A DNA stretch of 64,000 nucleotides from JBHJGM01 sp050331815 (GTDB taxonomy: Bacteria > Verrucomicrobiota > Verrucomicrobiia > Opitutales > JBHJGM01): contig JBHJGM010000003.1 in the NCBI GenBank assembly GCA_050331815.1, positions 372,001 through 436,000 on the forward strand, in the 5' to 3' direction. The notes beneath the pieces are model-generated. The model saw nothing but the letters and a program-made list of their open reading frames with translations, did no database searches and was not told the DNA's origin. This document shows, piece by piece, positions 8,630-16,260 of the stretch. The position numbers and the translations under genes were made by a program. Within the stretch, counting starts at the first letter, position 1, and each line of letters starts with the position of its first letter.

Positions 8630-10222
8630 ATGGCCAAATCAAGCGCACGTTTTTCAGGCAGGAAACCCAACATCATCTACATTTACGGGGACGATCTCGG
8701 GCGTGGCATGCTCAGTTGCTACGGGCAGAAGTGGTTTCAGACGCCGAACATCGACCGCCTCGCCCGGGAAGGGATGCGTTTTGAACGCGCGTACGGCTGT
8801 GCCTTTTGCGCCCCATCGCGAGCCAGCCTGCTCACCGGAATCCACGACTGTCACCGCGGGCAGTGGACGTTCACGACTGGCGGTATGTACGACGCCTACA
8901 CCGCGGGCAAAGTGGGCCTGTCCGAGTTGAGCGAAGTCATCTGCAGCACCAGCTTTCAAAGCAGCGCGGACACGGTCTTTTTGGCCCAGGTCGCCCAGCA
9001 GGCGGGCTACACCACCGCACAGATCGGCAAGCTCGAATGGGGCTTCTCCACCTGCGACGCCGACATTCGACGGCACGGTTGGGATCTGCATTGCGGTTAC
9101 TACGATCACGCGCAGTGCCACGGCTTTTTCCCGCCCTACCTGTTCGAGAACGGCCAGCACGTGGACATCGCCGGAAACACCCGCGCGGATTTTGGAAAAA
9201 CGCCGGACACCGAGACACCCACAAACGCCGAAAAGCGCTGGGACCGGCGCGGCTGCGCGGTCTACTCACAGGACCTCTTTGACGCGCAGATGGTGGCCTT
9301 TCTCGAAAGTCACTGCGACCAGCCTTTCTTCCTCTTTCACCCGAGCCAACTGCCGCACGGACCGATCGCAGTCACCGAGATCGACCCCGCTGTGCGCGCG
9401 GTCGAGGGCCTGACCGAATTTGAAAAGGAATACGCCTCGATGGTGCTGCGGCTGGATCGCACCGTCGGCGTGCTGCTGGACACCCTGGATCGCCTGGGCC
9501 TGGCCGAGGATACACTGGTCATCTTCAGCGCCGACAACGGGCACGAGGTTTACTACGTGGAGGAGAGTCGGGCCGACCCGTCGATCAACGTGCGCACCGG
9601 CGAGCGTCACGACAATGTGTCCACACGCTTCACCTCTGAGACCAGCGGCGATGTGTTTAATGGCAACGATGGCATGTCCGGGCGCAAGCGCGACAGCTGG
9701 GAGGGCGGCGTGCGGCTGCCATTTCTGGCACGCTGGCCGGGCCGCATCGCGGCGGGCAGTGCTTCCGATTTGATGATCGCCAACTACGACTGCGTGGCCA
9801 CCTTCGCCGAATTACTCGGCATCGCCTGTCCGACGGGCGACGGGCTCAGCTTCCTGCCGGAGTTGCTGGGCCAGCAGGATGCTCAGACCAAGCACGATTA
9901 CGTGGTCTACGCCTCGGGACTCGGGCCGGGGCTCTCAACGCAGGACGGCTGGAAGCTGCGGTTTCTCTCGCTCCCGGGCCAGAATCGCTACCAGCTGTAC
10001 CACCTGCCCAGCGATTATACTGAAACCAAGGACCGGGTGCTTGAGGAACGTGCGCTGGTCGAACGCCTGAGCACCGCGCTTTTGCGAGAGTGCGACGGCA
10101 ATTACCTGAACGGAACGCCGGCCACCCATCAGGTGTTTCTCCCCGGCATGCAGTTCTTTGGCCCGGAGTGCCACTGGGACCTGCGCAAGGATTTCCTGCC
10201 GGGGCCTGCACCTTCCGTCTAA
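8630..10222 (+). CDS. sulfatase (formylglycine type)
   Basis: Encodes 530 residues from the ATG at 8630; an upstream TTG gives a longer but not signal-like N-terminus. Family S1-type sulfatase: metal ligands DD (21-22), the modification motif CAPSR with Cys60 to be converted to formylglycine, Lys134 in GKLEWG, PHGP, SADNGH with the Asp-Asn metal pair, and GRKRDSWEGGVRLPF with the C-terminal Lys. The GKWHLG motif of the family reads GKLEWG here, so the usual active-site His is Glu136. No signal peptide is visible, suggesting cytoplasmic action, unusual for polysaccharide sulfatases. It converges on the sugar-catabolic operon ending at 10294 and may remove sulfate from an imported sugar. Substrate not predictable. 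Confidence 0.85.
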   Translation: MAKSSARFSGRKPNIIYIYGDDLGRGMLSCYGQKWFQTPNIDRLAREGMRFERAYGCAFCAPSRASLLTGIHDCHRGQWTFTTGGMYDAYTAGKVGLSELSEVICSTSFQSSADTVFLAQVAQQAGYTTAQIGKLEWGFSTCDADIRRHGWDLHCGYYDHAQCHGFFPPYLFENGQHVDIAGNTRADFGKTPDTETPTNAEKRWDRRGCAVYSQDLFDAQMVAFLESHCDQPFFLFHPSQLPHGPIAVTEIDPAVRAVEGLTEFEKEYASMVLRLDRTVGVLLDTLDRLGLAEDTLVIFSADNGHEVYYVEESRADPSINVRTGERHDNVSTRFTSETSGDVFNGNDGMSGRKRDSWEGGVRLPFLARWPGRIAAGSASDLMIANYDCVATFAELLGIACPTGDGLSFLPELLGQQDAQTKHDYVVYASGLGPGLSTQDGWKLRFLSLPGQNRYQLYHLPSDYTETKDRVLEERALVERLSTALLRECDGNYLNGTPATHQVFLPGMQFFGPECHWDLRKDFLPGPAPSV

Positions 10223-10293
10223 TTGTTGGCGCGCTTGATCTCATGCCTCTGCAAACCCGCGGCGTACCCGGGCACCGCGAGCTATTCTAGGCG

Positions 10294-11427
10294 CTACCCT
10301 TCCAGGGAGAACTGGCGGACTTCTCCAGGCTGCAGCGGTCGACCCGCGTCAGCGCTACCCATCGCTGCGAAACAAACTGCCAGGCTTTGCAGGTTGTTGC
10401 GTGCGCTGTTCATCGGTTCGCGGTCTTCCTCGATGGCGCAAAGCAGCTCGCCCATGGTGCCGCGAAAGCCGTCGGGCATCCAGGTGCCCGAGAGTTCGGG
10501 GATGCTGGCTTCGCGGTCACCGACCATCAGCCGGTTGCGCCCGTTGCCGCAGACGCCACCCTCATGGTACAAAATCCCCTTGGTTCCGGCGATGGTGATG
10601 ACCTCCGAACCCGGACCCGATTCGCAGTGTCCGTTGAAGGTGAGCGTTGCCCCGCCGTTGGGGTACACGACCGAGGCGTTGGCCAACATGGGCGGCTTCA
10701 TCACCTGCCCTGGCACCTGGGCGGTCGAGGCGAAAACCTGAGTCGGCGCGGCATCGCCGAAGAACTGAACGAGCATGTCAAACCAGTGAATGCCGAAATC
10801 GTACAAAATCAGGTGGTGTATCTTTTCAAACTCGGTCCCCGCGCACCAGGTATGGTTCCAGTGAATCGCCACGTTGGCGCAGTAGACATCGCCCAGGTGA
10901 CCGGCCTGAATCAACTCACGCGCATAGCTCACATACGGAGCCCAGCGACCGTTCTGGTTCACGGCCAAGCGCCGTCCTTTGGCCTCAGCCAGGTCGATCA
11001 GTTCCTGGCCCAGGTCGAGATCGAGAACGAAGGGCTTCTGGCTGAGCACATGCTTGCCGGCTTCCAGAGCCTGACGCACCACAGCGGCCCGAGGTTTGGG
11101 GTGCAGCGCGATGTCGACCACCTCGATGTCGTCGCGCTCCAGCAGTTGGGCCGGGTTTGTGTAAATCTTCGCCTCAGGATAGTACTCCTTTTGGCGTTCC
11201 TGGGCGGCTTCTTCGCGCAAATCGCACAGGGCGACCACCTCGTAGCCTTCCTTTTTGTAGGCGGTCAGATGCTGCTTGGTGATGCCACCGCAGCCGATGA
11301 GCCCGATTTTAGGCCGGTAGCTTTTGGGCTTTCTGGGCTCGTACTGCAGGAGAGGCGCATCCATCGCCTTCAAGGCTTCAGCCTGGGCGCGCGAGGGATC
11401 TTTGGTGGATTGATCTTCTTGGCTCAT
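10294..11427 (-). CDS. Gfo/Idh/MocA family oxidoreductase (last gene of sugar operon)
   Basis: Encodes 377 residues. After a 38-residue N-terminal extension comes an NAD(P)-binding Rossmann start KIGLIGCGGITKQH (from 40), then VLSQKPF, the family EKP motif with Gln in place of Glu but with the catalytic Lys kept, and the C-terminal alpha/beta domain with HWFDMLVQFFG. The family oxidises or reduces hydroxyls of sugars and cyclitols, often at C3. It is the last gene of the ten-gene operon, 46 bases after a TIM-barrel isomerase-like gene, with another Gfo/Idh gene beyond it. This resembles known 3-keto-sugar pathways. Cytoplasmic. Confidence 0.85.
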   Translation of the reverse strand: MSQEDQSTKDPSRAQAEALKAMDAPLLQYEPRKPKSYRPKIGLIGCGGITKQHLTAYKKEGYEVVALCDLREEAAQERQKEYYPEAKIYTNPAQLLERDDIEVVDIALHPKPRAAVVRQALEAGKHVLSQKPFVLDLDLGQELIDLAEAKGRRLAVNQNGRWAPYVSYARELIQAGHLGDVYCANVAIHWNHTWCAGTEFEKIHHLILYDFGIHWFDMLVQFFGDAAPTQVFASTAQVPGQVMKPPMLANASVVYPNGGATLTFNGHCESGPGSEVITIAGTKGILYHEGGVCGNGRNRLMVGDREASIPELSGTWMPDGFRGTMGELLCAIEEDREPMNSARNNLQSLAVCFAAMGSADAGRPLQPGEVRQFSLEG

Positions 11428-11473
11428 GGGGCAGCAAGTGTGTGTCAGTTAACGTAAAAAACAGCCTGGTCGG

Positions 11474-12322
11474 TCAGGAAAGCCACTGGCGGACCCGCTC
11501 AAGGCTCGTGCGCAAGTCATCGTTGGGATTATGAAATTCGGGCTCGTGCTCGATGCTGAGGGAACCCTCGTAGCCGATTTCGCCGAGGGCGCTGAGACAG
11601 TCTTCAATGCCGACGACGCCCTCGCCCAGTGCGCAGGTTTCATGACCGATGCTCTGAAGCGTCTTGCCCGGGTTGGAGGCGTCGGGCTTGAGGATGTCCT
11701 TCAGGTGAACATAGAAGACGCGGGCGCTCACGTCGCGAATGGCCTGGGGATTCGAAAAGCCGTTGGTCGCAAACCAGCCGGTGTCGATCGCCGCACCGAT
11801 GACGTCTTCGTCACCCTCGCCCATGACGGCAAGTAGGTCCTGTGAGGTTTTCTCCTTTGGATGATTCTCGACGCCGAATTTCAGACCGTGCTCGCGCAGG
11901 ATCGCGGTAAAGCGGGCCCGATCCGCTTTCAAAAAGCCCGCGCTGCCGCCCCAGAGGGTCGCACCGAATTTGGTGGCAACTTCGGCCGAACGGCTGACCT
12001 CCTCGGCGGTATTTCCCAGACCCCCGGCGAAGCTGATGACCGTGAGCCCATGACGCGTGAGGACCGCCTGGGCCGCCGTAAGCATGGCCTCCGAGGCGGT
12101 CAGCGGATTGAGGTGGCCGGTGTAGAGGTCGATAGCGTTGAAACCGAGTTTGGCGATTTCAGCGCAGAGCTCGTCGAAGCGATGGGCGAAGGTGGGTTCG
12201 GGTCCGAACCAGGCTTCCAGTGAGGTCTGCCCCTGGCCCCAGCCTTCGGTCATGTTGTAATCGAGCTGACGCGCGATGTAGTTCGCGCTCATGCAGGAGA
12301 TGTATTCAATTTTTGGAGACAT
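11474..12322 (-). CDS. sugar phosphate isomerase/epimerase-like TIM-barrel protein
   Basis: Encodes 282 residues of the xylose-isomerase-like TIM-barrel family (AP endonuclease 2 fold). The metal-binding positions are recognisable as Glu in FGVENHPKE, Asp in GAAIDTGWF, His in YVHLKDIL and Glu in LSIEHEPEFHNP. Members of this fold isomerise or epimerise sugars, or carry out beta-elimination on 3-keto-glycosides. It sits between two Gfo/Idh/MocA genes, starting 3 bases after the stop of the upstream one. That order suggests it handles a keto-sugar made by one oxidoreductase. Cytoplasmic; reaction not determined. Confidence 0.82.
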   Translation of the reverse strand: MSPKIEYISCMSANYIARQLDYNMTEGWGQGQTSLEAWFGPEPTFAHRFDELCAEIAKLGFNAIDLYTGHLNPLTASEAMLTAAQAVLTRHGLTVISFAGGLGNTAEEVSRSAEVATKFGATLWGGSAGFLKADRARFTAILREHGLKFGVENHPKEKTSQDLLAVMGEGDEDVIGAAIDTGWFATNGFSNPQAIRDVSARVFYVHLKDILKPDASNPGKTLQSIGHETCALGEGVVGIEDCLSALGEIGYEGSLSIEHEPEFHNPNDDLRTSLERVRQWLS

Positions 12323-12325
12323 CGT

Positions 12326-13390
12326 TCAGGCAAAGGGCAGAGTTTTCTTCTCGGCGGCGCTTCGGTAGGCAAGGTCGACAATCTGTTGACCGATGCGCGC
12401 GATCTCGGGTGAGAGCGGCCCCTCGATCGGCTCGCCGGTTTCCAGGCAGTGCAGCACGTAGTGAATGGGGTTGTGGTAAGGCGCCTCCAGCGTGTCGACG
12501 GGCACCTGAGTGCCTTCGGGATTATCGGCGGTCTGCAGGCGGATGGTCTTCTCGTAGTCGTAGCTGCTGATGGTGCCCTTGGAGCCGACGACCACGAAGC
12601 CGCACTTGGGCTGTGGTTGATGCGTCCACGGATCGGAAAAAGTGCCCCAGCGCGTCTCGTACTTGGAGAGACCGGTTGCGTAGCGCGCCACCGTCACGGA
12701 ATGCTCATCGACTTCCAGACCCTTCGGCTGGTCGACCATGGTGGTGATCTCAATCGGCGTGCGTCCGCCATGAAACCACGTGCCCAGGGTGACGCCGTAG
12801 CCCAGATAATCCAGCAGCGAACCGCCTCCCTTGGCCTTCTGATACCACCAGAGCTCGTTCTTGGGACCCGGCTCAAGTTCAACCTTGTCCGCCCCGTGGC
12901 GGGCCGGACCACGGTTGCCATCGTAGTAGTGGACCTGCTGTAATTCGCCGATCACGCCCTCGTCGATCAGGCGCTTGGTCGTTACGTGCGGCGGGTACCA
13001 GCGCAGCGGCCAGTTGATGACTAGCTGCTTGCCGGTCTTTTCGACGGCGGCGATCATCCGGTCGGCTTCGGCCAGGCTGGCTGCGAAGGGTTTTTCCACA
13101 AACACATGCACGCCGTAGGGGGCGACCAGTTCCGTCCACTCGGCATGTCCAGCCGTTGCGGGGCAGAGCATGACCATGTCCGGCTCGGCGGTTTTCAGGC
13201 AGGTGTCAACGTCGGTAAAGATGCGATCCTGAGGGATGCCGAGTTTTTCGGCCGTGCCCTGCATGCGCTCCGCGTTAGCGTCGCAGATGCCAACGATCTC
13301 GGCATTCGGGTGCTCCTTGACCATGCGCAGGAGATCCCCCTGATGCATGTGTTCAAAACTCAGTCCGGCAATTTTCCAGGGTTTGCTCAT
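12326..13390 (-). CDS. Gfo/Idh/MocA family oxidoreductase, atypical nucleotide loop
   Basis: Encodes 354 residues. The N-terminal Rossmann fold begins KIAGLSFEHMHQGDLL in place of the usual GxGxxG loop, a form I associate with a distinct subgroup of the family. VFVEKPFAASLAEADRM is the conserved EKP motif with catalytic Lys, and KAKGGGSLLDYLGYG begins the substrate domain. Its first 38 bases overlap the end of the upstream phosphotriesterase-like gene, implying translational coupling. It probably forms an oxidation/reduction pair with the Gfo/Idh gene at 10294-11427. Substrate unknown. Confidence 0.85.
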   Translation of the reverse strand: MSKPWKIAGLSFEHMHQGDLLRMVKEHPNAEIVGICDANAERMQGTAEKLGIPQDRIFTDVDTCLKTAEPDMVMLCPATAGHAEWTELVAPYGVHVFVEKPFAASLAEADRMIAAVEKTGKQLVINWPLRWYPPHVTTKRLIDEGVIGELQQVHYYDGNRGPARHGADKVELEPGPKNELWWYQKAKGGGSLLDYLGYGVTLGTWFHGGRTPIEITTMVDQPKGLEVDEHSVTVARYATGLSKYETRWGTFSDPWTHQPQPKCGFVVVGSKGTISSYDYEKTIRLQTADNPEGTQVPVDTLEAPYHNPIHYVLHCLETGEPIEGPLSPEIARIGQQIVDLAYRSAAEKKTLPFA

Positions 13391-14363
13391 GTTGGGTAGC
13401 TGATGGAGATAACGGTTTTTGGAAAGTGTAAACGCGTGCCGGATTGGCCACGAAAAGCGCGTGCAGATGGGCGTCGGTCAGCCCAGCCTGCCGTAGTTGC
13501 GGGGCAAATACGCGGGGCAAAAAGTCCAGGCCGGGGGTGCCGCCATATGAGCGCCAGTAGCGGCTGCGCGCGGCGTCCATGCCTAGAACAATCTGGTTTG
13601 GAAACTCGCGCATGAGTTGCCGCAGCAAGTCTTGGGTCGGGTTGTCCGCACCCTTCCAGCGGAAAGCGCTGTCGTATTCGAGCGTCGCGCCGCGCTGCAT
13701 CAGGCGGCGGTGCAGGTCGGCATCGGGATTGCGATCCAGGTGAGAAAGGACCACGTGCGCGAGATCGGCTCCATTGGCTTCGAGGCTGTCGAGCTGGGCT
13801 TCAGCAGCGGTGCCCTGCTCGGTGTGCGTCAAAATCGGGCAGCCTGTGCGAGCCTGCGCCTGAGCTGCCGCGATAAAGATTTTCTGCTCGCGGGAGGAGA
13901 GCCGATCCTGCCCGCCGGCTACCTTGATCACACCCGCACGGTGGGTGGTGCGGCGGACAACCGGCCCGGAGTAATCTAAGGCGTCGATGCCATCTTCAAT
14001 GTCCGCAACGAAGAGATCCACGAGTTCGTTCACCTCCAGCACTTCAGACCAGTGCCGCGGCGGGTAGTATTTGGCCAGATGGGCCCCGGTCGGCGCGACG
14101 ATGTGGATCTTCGACCGCCGCGATACTTCCGCCAGCTTACGTACATCCCGACCGGCCGCGCAGGGCATGGAGTCGACCATGGCTCGCCCGCCCGCATCGT
14201 GAAACGCGCACAGCTCGGCCACGATTTTTTCCACGTCATCGAGCAGAAACTCCGGAAATTTTTCGGTGGCGTACGAGGGCGCAATCACAATGTGCTCATG
14301 CGCGCCACACCAGTCGAGGGCCTCGGGCGCAAGGTCGCCTAGCACTGTACGCACGAAGCTCAT
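13353..14363 (-). CDS. phosphotriesterase-family metal hydrolase / lactonase
   Basis: Encodes 336 residues from the ATG at 14363, which overlaps the preceding stop as ATGA. All ligands of the binuclear metal centre of the family are present: His22 and His24 (GAHEHI), the bridging Lys147 (VIKVAG, normally carboxylated), His180 (LTHTEQG), His208 (LSHLDR) and Asp263 (GMDAAR). Sugar-cluster members of this family are often lactonases, including phospho-lactonases, not organophosphate hydrolases, and lactonase activity fits the neighbouring UlaG-like gene. Its end overlaps the next gene by 38 bases. Cytoplasmic. The lactone itself is unknown. Confidence 0.82.
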   Translation of the reverse strand: MSFVRTVLGDLAPEALDWCGAHEHIVIAPSYATEKFPEFLLDDVEKIVAELCAFHDAGGRAMVDSMPCAAGRDVRKLAEVSRRSKIHIVAPTGAHLAKYYPPRHWSEVLEVNELVDLFVADIEDGIDALDYSGPVVRRTTHRAGVIKVAGGQDRLSSREQKIFIAAAQAQARTGCPILTHTEQGTAAEAQLDSLEANGADLAHVVLSHLDRNPDADLHRRLMQRGATLEYDSAFRWKGADNPTQDLLRQLMREFPNQIVLGMDAARSRYWRSYGGTPGLDFLPRVFAPQLRQAGLTDAHLHALFVANPARVYTFQKPLSPSATQHEQTLENCRTEF

Positions 14364-15211
14364 GAATCGGCTGGCAGGCTGAGGCGCTCGCCGTTTTGCA
14401 GAACGGTGAACGGCTGTTGACGCCGCTGGCAGGCCTCTTCGAAGGCGCGCGGCGTTTCCGTGTTGAACGTAAACATGTCGTAATGACAGGGCACGACCTG
14501 GCGCGCGCCGGCGTTGTGTGCCAGGGCGGCGGCTTCCTGCCCCCAAAGATTGCCCGAGACGCGGCGTTCCTCCAGCGCGCCGTTGACCGGCAACAGGGCG
14601 ACGTCGAGCGCGAACGGTTTCAAGCGATCAGCCAGCCCGTCGATGGGACGCGTATCACCGGAATGATACACGCTGAACCCGTTCCACTGCGCGACATAGC
14701 CCAAAAAGCGGCTGCGCCCCTTTTCGTCGCGCTCAATGGTGTCGTGAGCCGCCGGTATACCGGTGAAGGTGACGCCCGCGACCTCAGACTTCACGTCGAT
14801 ATCGAGCCCCACCGGCCAGCCCGGATCGCATTCGAGGCGTTCGGCAACGAAACCGCGGTTGGCCTCGGGGATTAGCAGGTTCAAGTCTGCATTGGCTTCA
14901 CGCAGGGGGTTGAGCGTCTCGGCGTCGAGGTGGTCGGTGTGGTTATGCGTCGAGGTGACGACATCGATGAAATCGAGCCGCCCCGGCTCAATGACCAAGC
15001 CGGTCATGCGGGTGTGCGCCTTGTCGGTGCCCGCGTACTTACGGGTCAAAGAATCCGAGAGGTAAGGGTCGAACAGTACCGCCTTATCGCCCGTGCAGCA
15101 AAGGAATCCGCTCTGGCCAAGCCACCAGACATGGAGCTGCTCGGGTGACTCCAGGCGGGCCTTGCAGACGTCGTCGAGGAAGGCGTCGCCGCTGCGCAAG
15201 GGCTGCTTCAC
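14360..15211 (-). CDS. UlaG-like metallo-beta-lactamase-fold lactonase
   Basis: Encodes 283 residues from a GTG at 15211 that overlaps the upstream stop as GTGA. The metallo-beta-lactamase motif is clear: STHNHTDHLD (His89, His91, Asp93, His94), with later metal ligands in GIPAAHDT, YHSGDTRP and VPCHYDMF. The closest known architecture is UlaG, the L-ascorbate-6-phosphate lactonase. WWLGQSGF near residue 30 also fits that group. A second lactonase-type hydrolase (phosphotriesterase fold) is encoded immediately downstream, so the pathway may contain two lactone or ester hydrolysis steps, or the two enzymes may act on different anomers. Cytoplasmic. Confidence 0.8.
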   Translation of the reverse strand: MKQPLRSGDAFLDDVCKARLESPEQLHVWWLGQSGFLCCTGDKAVLFDPYLSDSLTRKYAGTDKAHTRMTGLVIEPGRLDFIDVVTSTHNHTDHLDAETLNPLREANADLNLLIPEANRGFVAERLECDPGWPVGLDIDVKSEVAGVTFTGIPAAHDTIERDEKGRSRFLGYVAQWNGFSVYHSGDTRPIDGLADRLKPFALDVALLPVNGALEERRVSGNLWGQEAAALAHNAGARQVVPCHYDMFTFNTETPRAFEEACQRRQQPFTVLQNGERLSLPADS

Positions 15212-16260
15212 AGCCCCATCTCCTGACGCACGCGGTTCACGCCCTCGACCATGTTCGCGAGTTTCTTGCGGGAGGCCCAGCGCGCGGTTTGGCTCAGGCC
15301 GCAGTCCGGGGCAAAGGCCAGCTTATCTGCGGGCGCGTACTTCAACGCCTCGCGAACACGCGCCGCGATATCCTCAGGCGATTCAATGTAGTAACTTTTG
15401 ACATCGACGATGCCCACCGCCGCGTCGATGCCCGCATCGACGACCTGCTGAATCACCGGCAGCGCGGTGAAGTTCAAGATCGCCATCTCAATATGCATCT
15501 CGTCGACGGTCAGTTTCAGGAACTCAGGGAACATCACCTCGGGGACGCGTTTTCCGACCGAACGTCCTTTGTAATTACCAAAGCACATGTGCATATCGAT
15601 CCGCACCTTACCCACAATCGGTTTGACGGTGCGGTTGAAGATATCGACGAAGCGCTCGCACTCGCCCTTCCACGCGTAACAGCTCATGCTTGGCTCATCG
15701 ACGCAGATCTCCTGGCAGCCTGCCGCGACCAGGTCTTCGAGCTCCTGGCTGACAATCGGCAGCAACGCCTCGGTGATCGCCCAGCGATCTGGATATTGCT
15801 CATTGGGCAGCAGTCGACCACTGAGCGTGTATGGCCCGGGAATCGAAGCTTTCAACGCCGGCCTTTTGGCCAGGCCCAGCGAATCCACGACCTTGACCAG
15901 GCGTTCGTATTCCTCGACGACGCCGAGGCCCTTGGGCGCCGTGAGCGTGTCGGTCAATGCGTGTTTGCCGCGCTGATCATGCGCGGGCGGACCGAAGCGG
16001 CGCGGCGGGGCGGACTCCAAGTCGATGCCGCGCAGATAACCGTAAAACGAGAGGTTGAAATCCAGTCGTGAGACCTCGCCATCGGTGATGACGTCCAAAC
16101 CCGCAGCCACCTGGTCGCGAACTGCGGCCACGACCGCGTCTTCCTGTGTTTCGCTTAGGTCATCTGGGCCAAACTGGTCGAGATGGTTCGAAGCAAACTC
16201 CAGCCAGCCGGGAAAGGGATAACTGCCGATGACAGTGGTACGGAGGGGTTGATCTTTCAT
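15208..16260 (-). CDS. MetE-like cobalamin-independent methyltransferase, catalytic domain only
   Basis: Encodes 350 residues from the ATG at 16260 (ATGA overlap with the FAD oxidoreductase). It corresponds to the C-terminal catalytic barrel of methionine synthase MetE: TTVIGSYPFP at the start, ITDGEVSRLDF, SIPGPYTLSG, ICVDEPSMS, zinc ligands His224 and Cys226 (MHMCFGN), a probable Glu near 258, and Cys320 (FAPDCGLSQ). MetE is about 750 residues with a folate-binding N-terminal half, absent here. Single-domain relatives use methyl donors other than methyl-folate. Inside a sugar-catabolic operon it may demethylate a methylated substrate, passing the methyl group to a thiol. That role is inference. 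Confidence 0.8.
   Translation of the reverse strand: MKDQPLRTTVIGSYPFPGWLEFASNHLDQFGPDDLSETQEDAVVAAVRDQVAAGLDVITDGEVSRLDFNLSFYGYLRGIDLESAPPRRFGPPAHDQRGKHALTDTLTAPKGLGVVEEYERLVKVVDSLGLAKRPALKASIPGPYTLSGRLLPNEQYPDRWAITEALLPIVSQELEDLVAAGCQEICVDEPSMSCYAWKGECERFVDIFNRTVKPIVGKVRIDMHMCFGNYKGRSVGKRVPEVMFPEFLKLTVDEMHIEMAILNFTALPVIQQVVDAGIDAAVGIVDVKSYYIESPEDIAARVREALKYAPADKLAFAPDCGLSQTARWASRKKLANMVEGVNRVRQEMGL

Noticed and set aside
10261..10285. GC-rich inverted repeat between the sulfatase and the Gfo/Idh gene
   Set aside because: Short stem with no T run on either strand; no evidence of termination.
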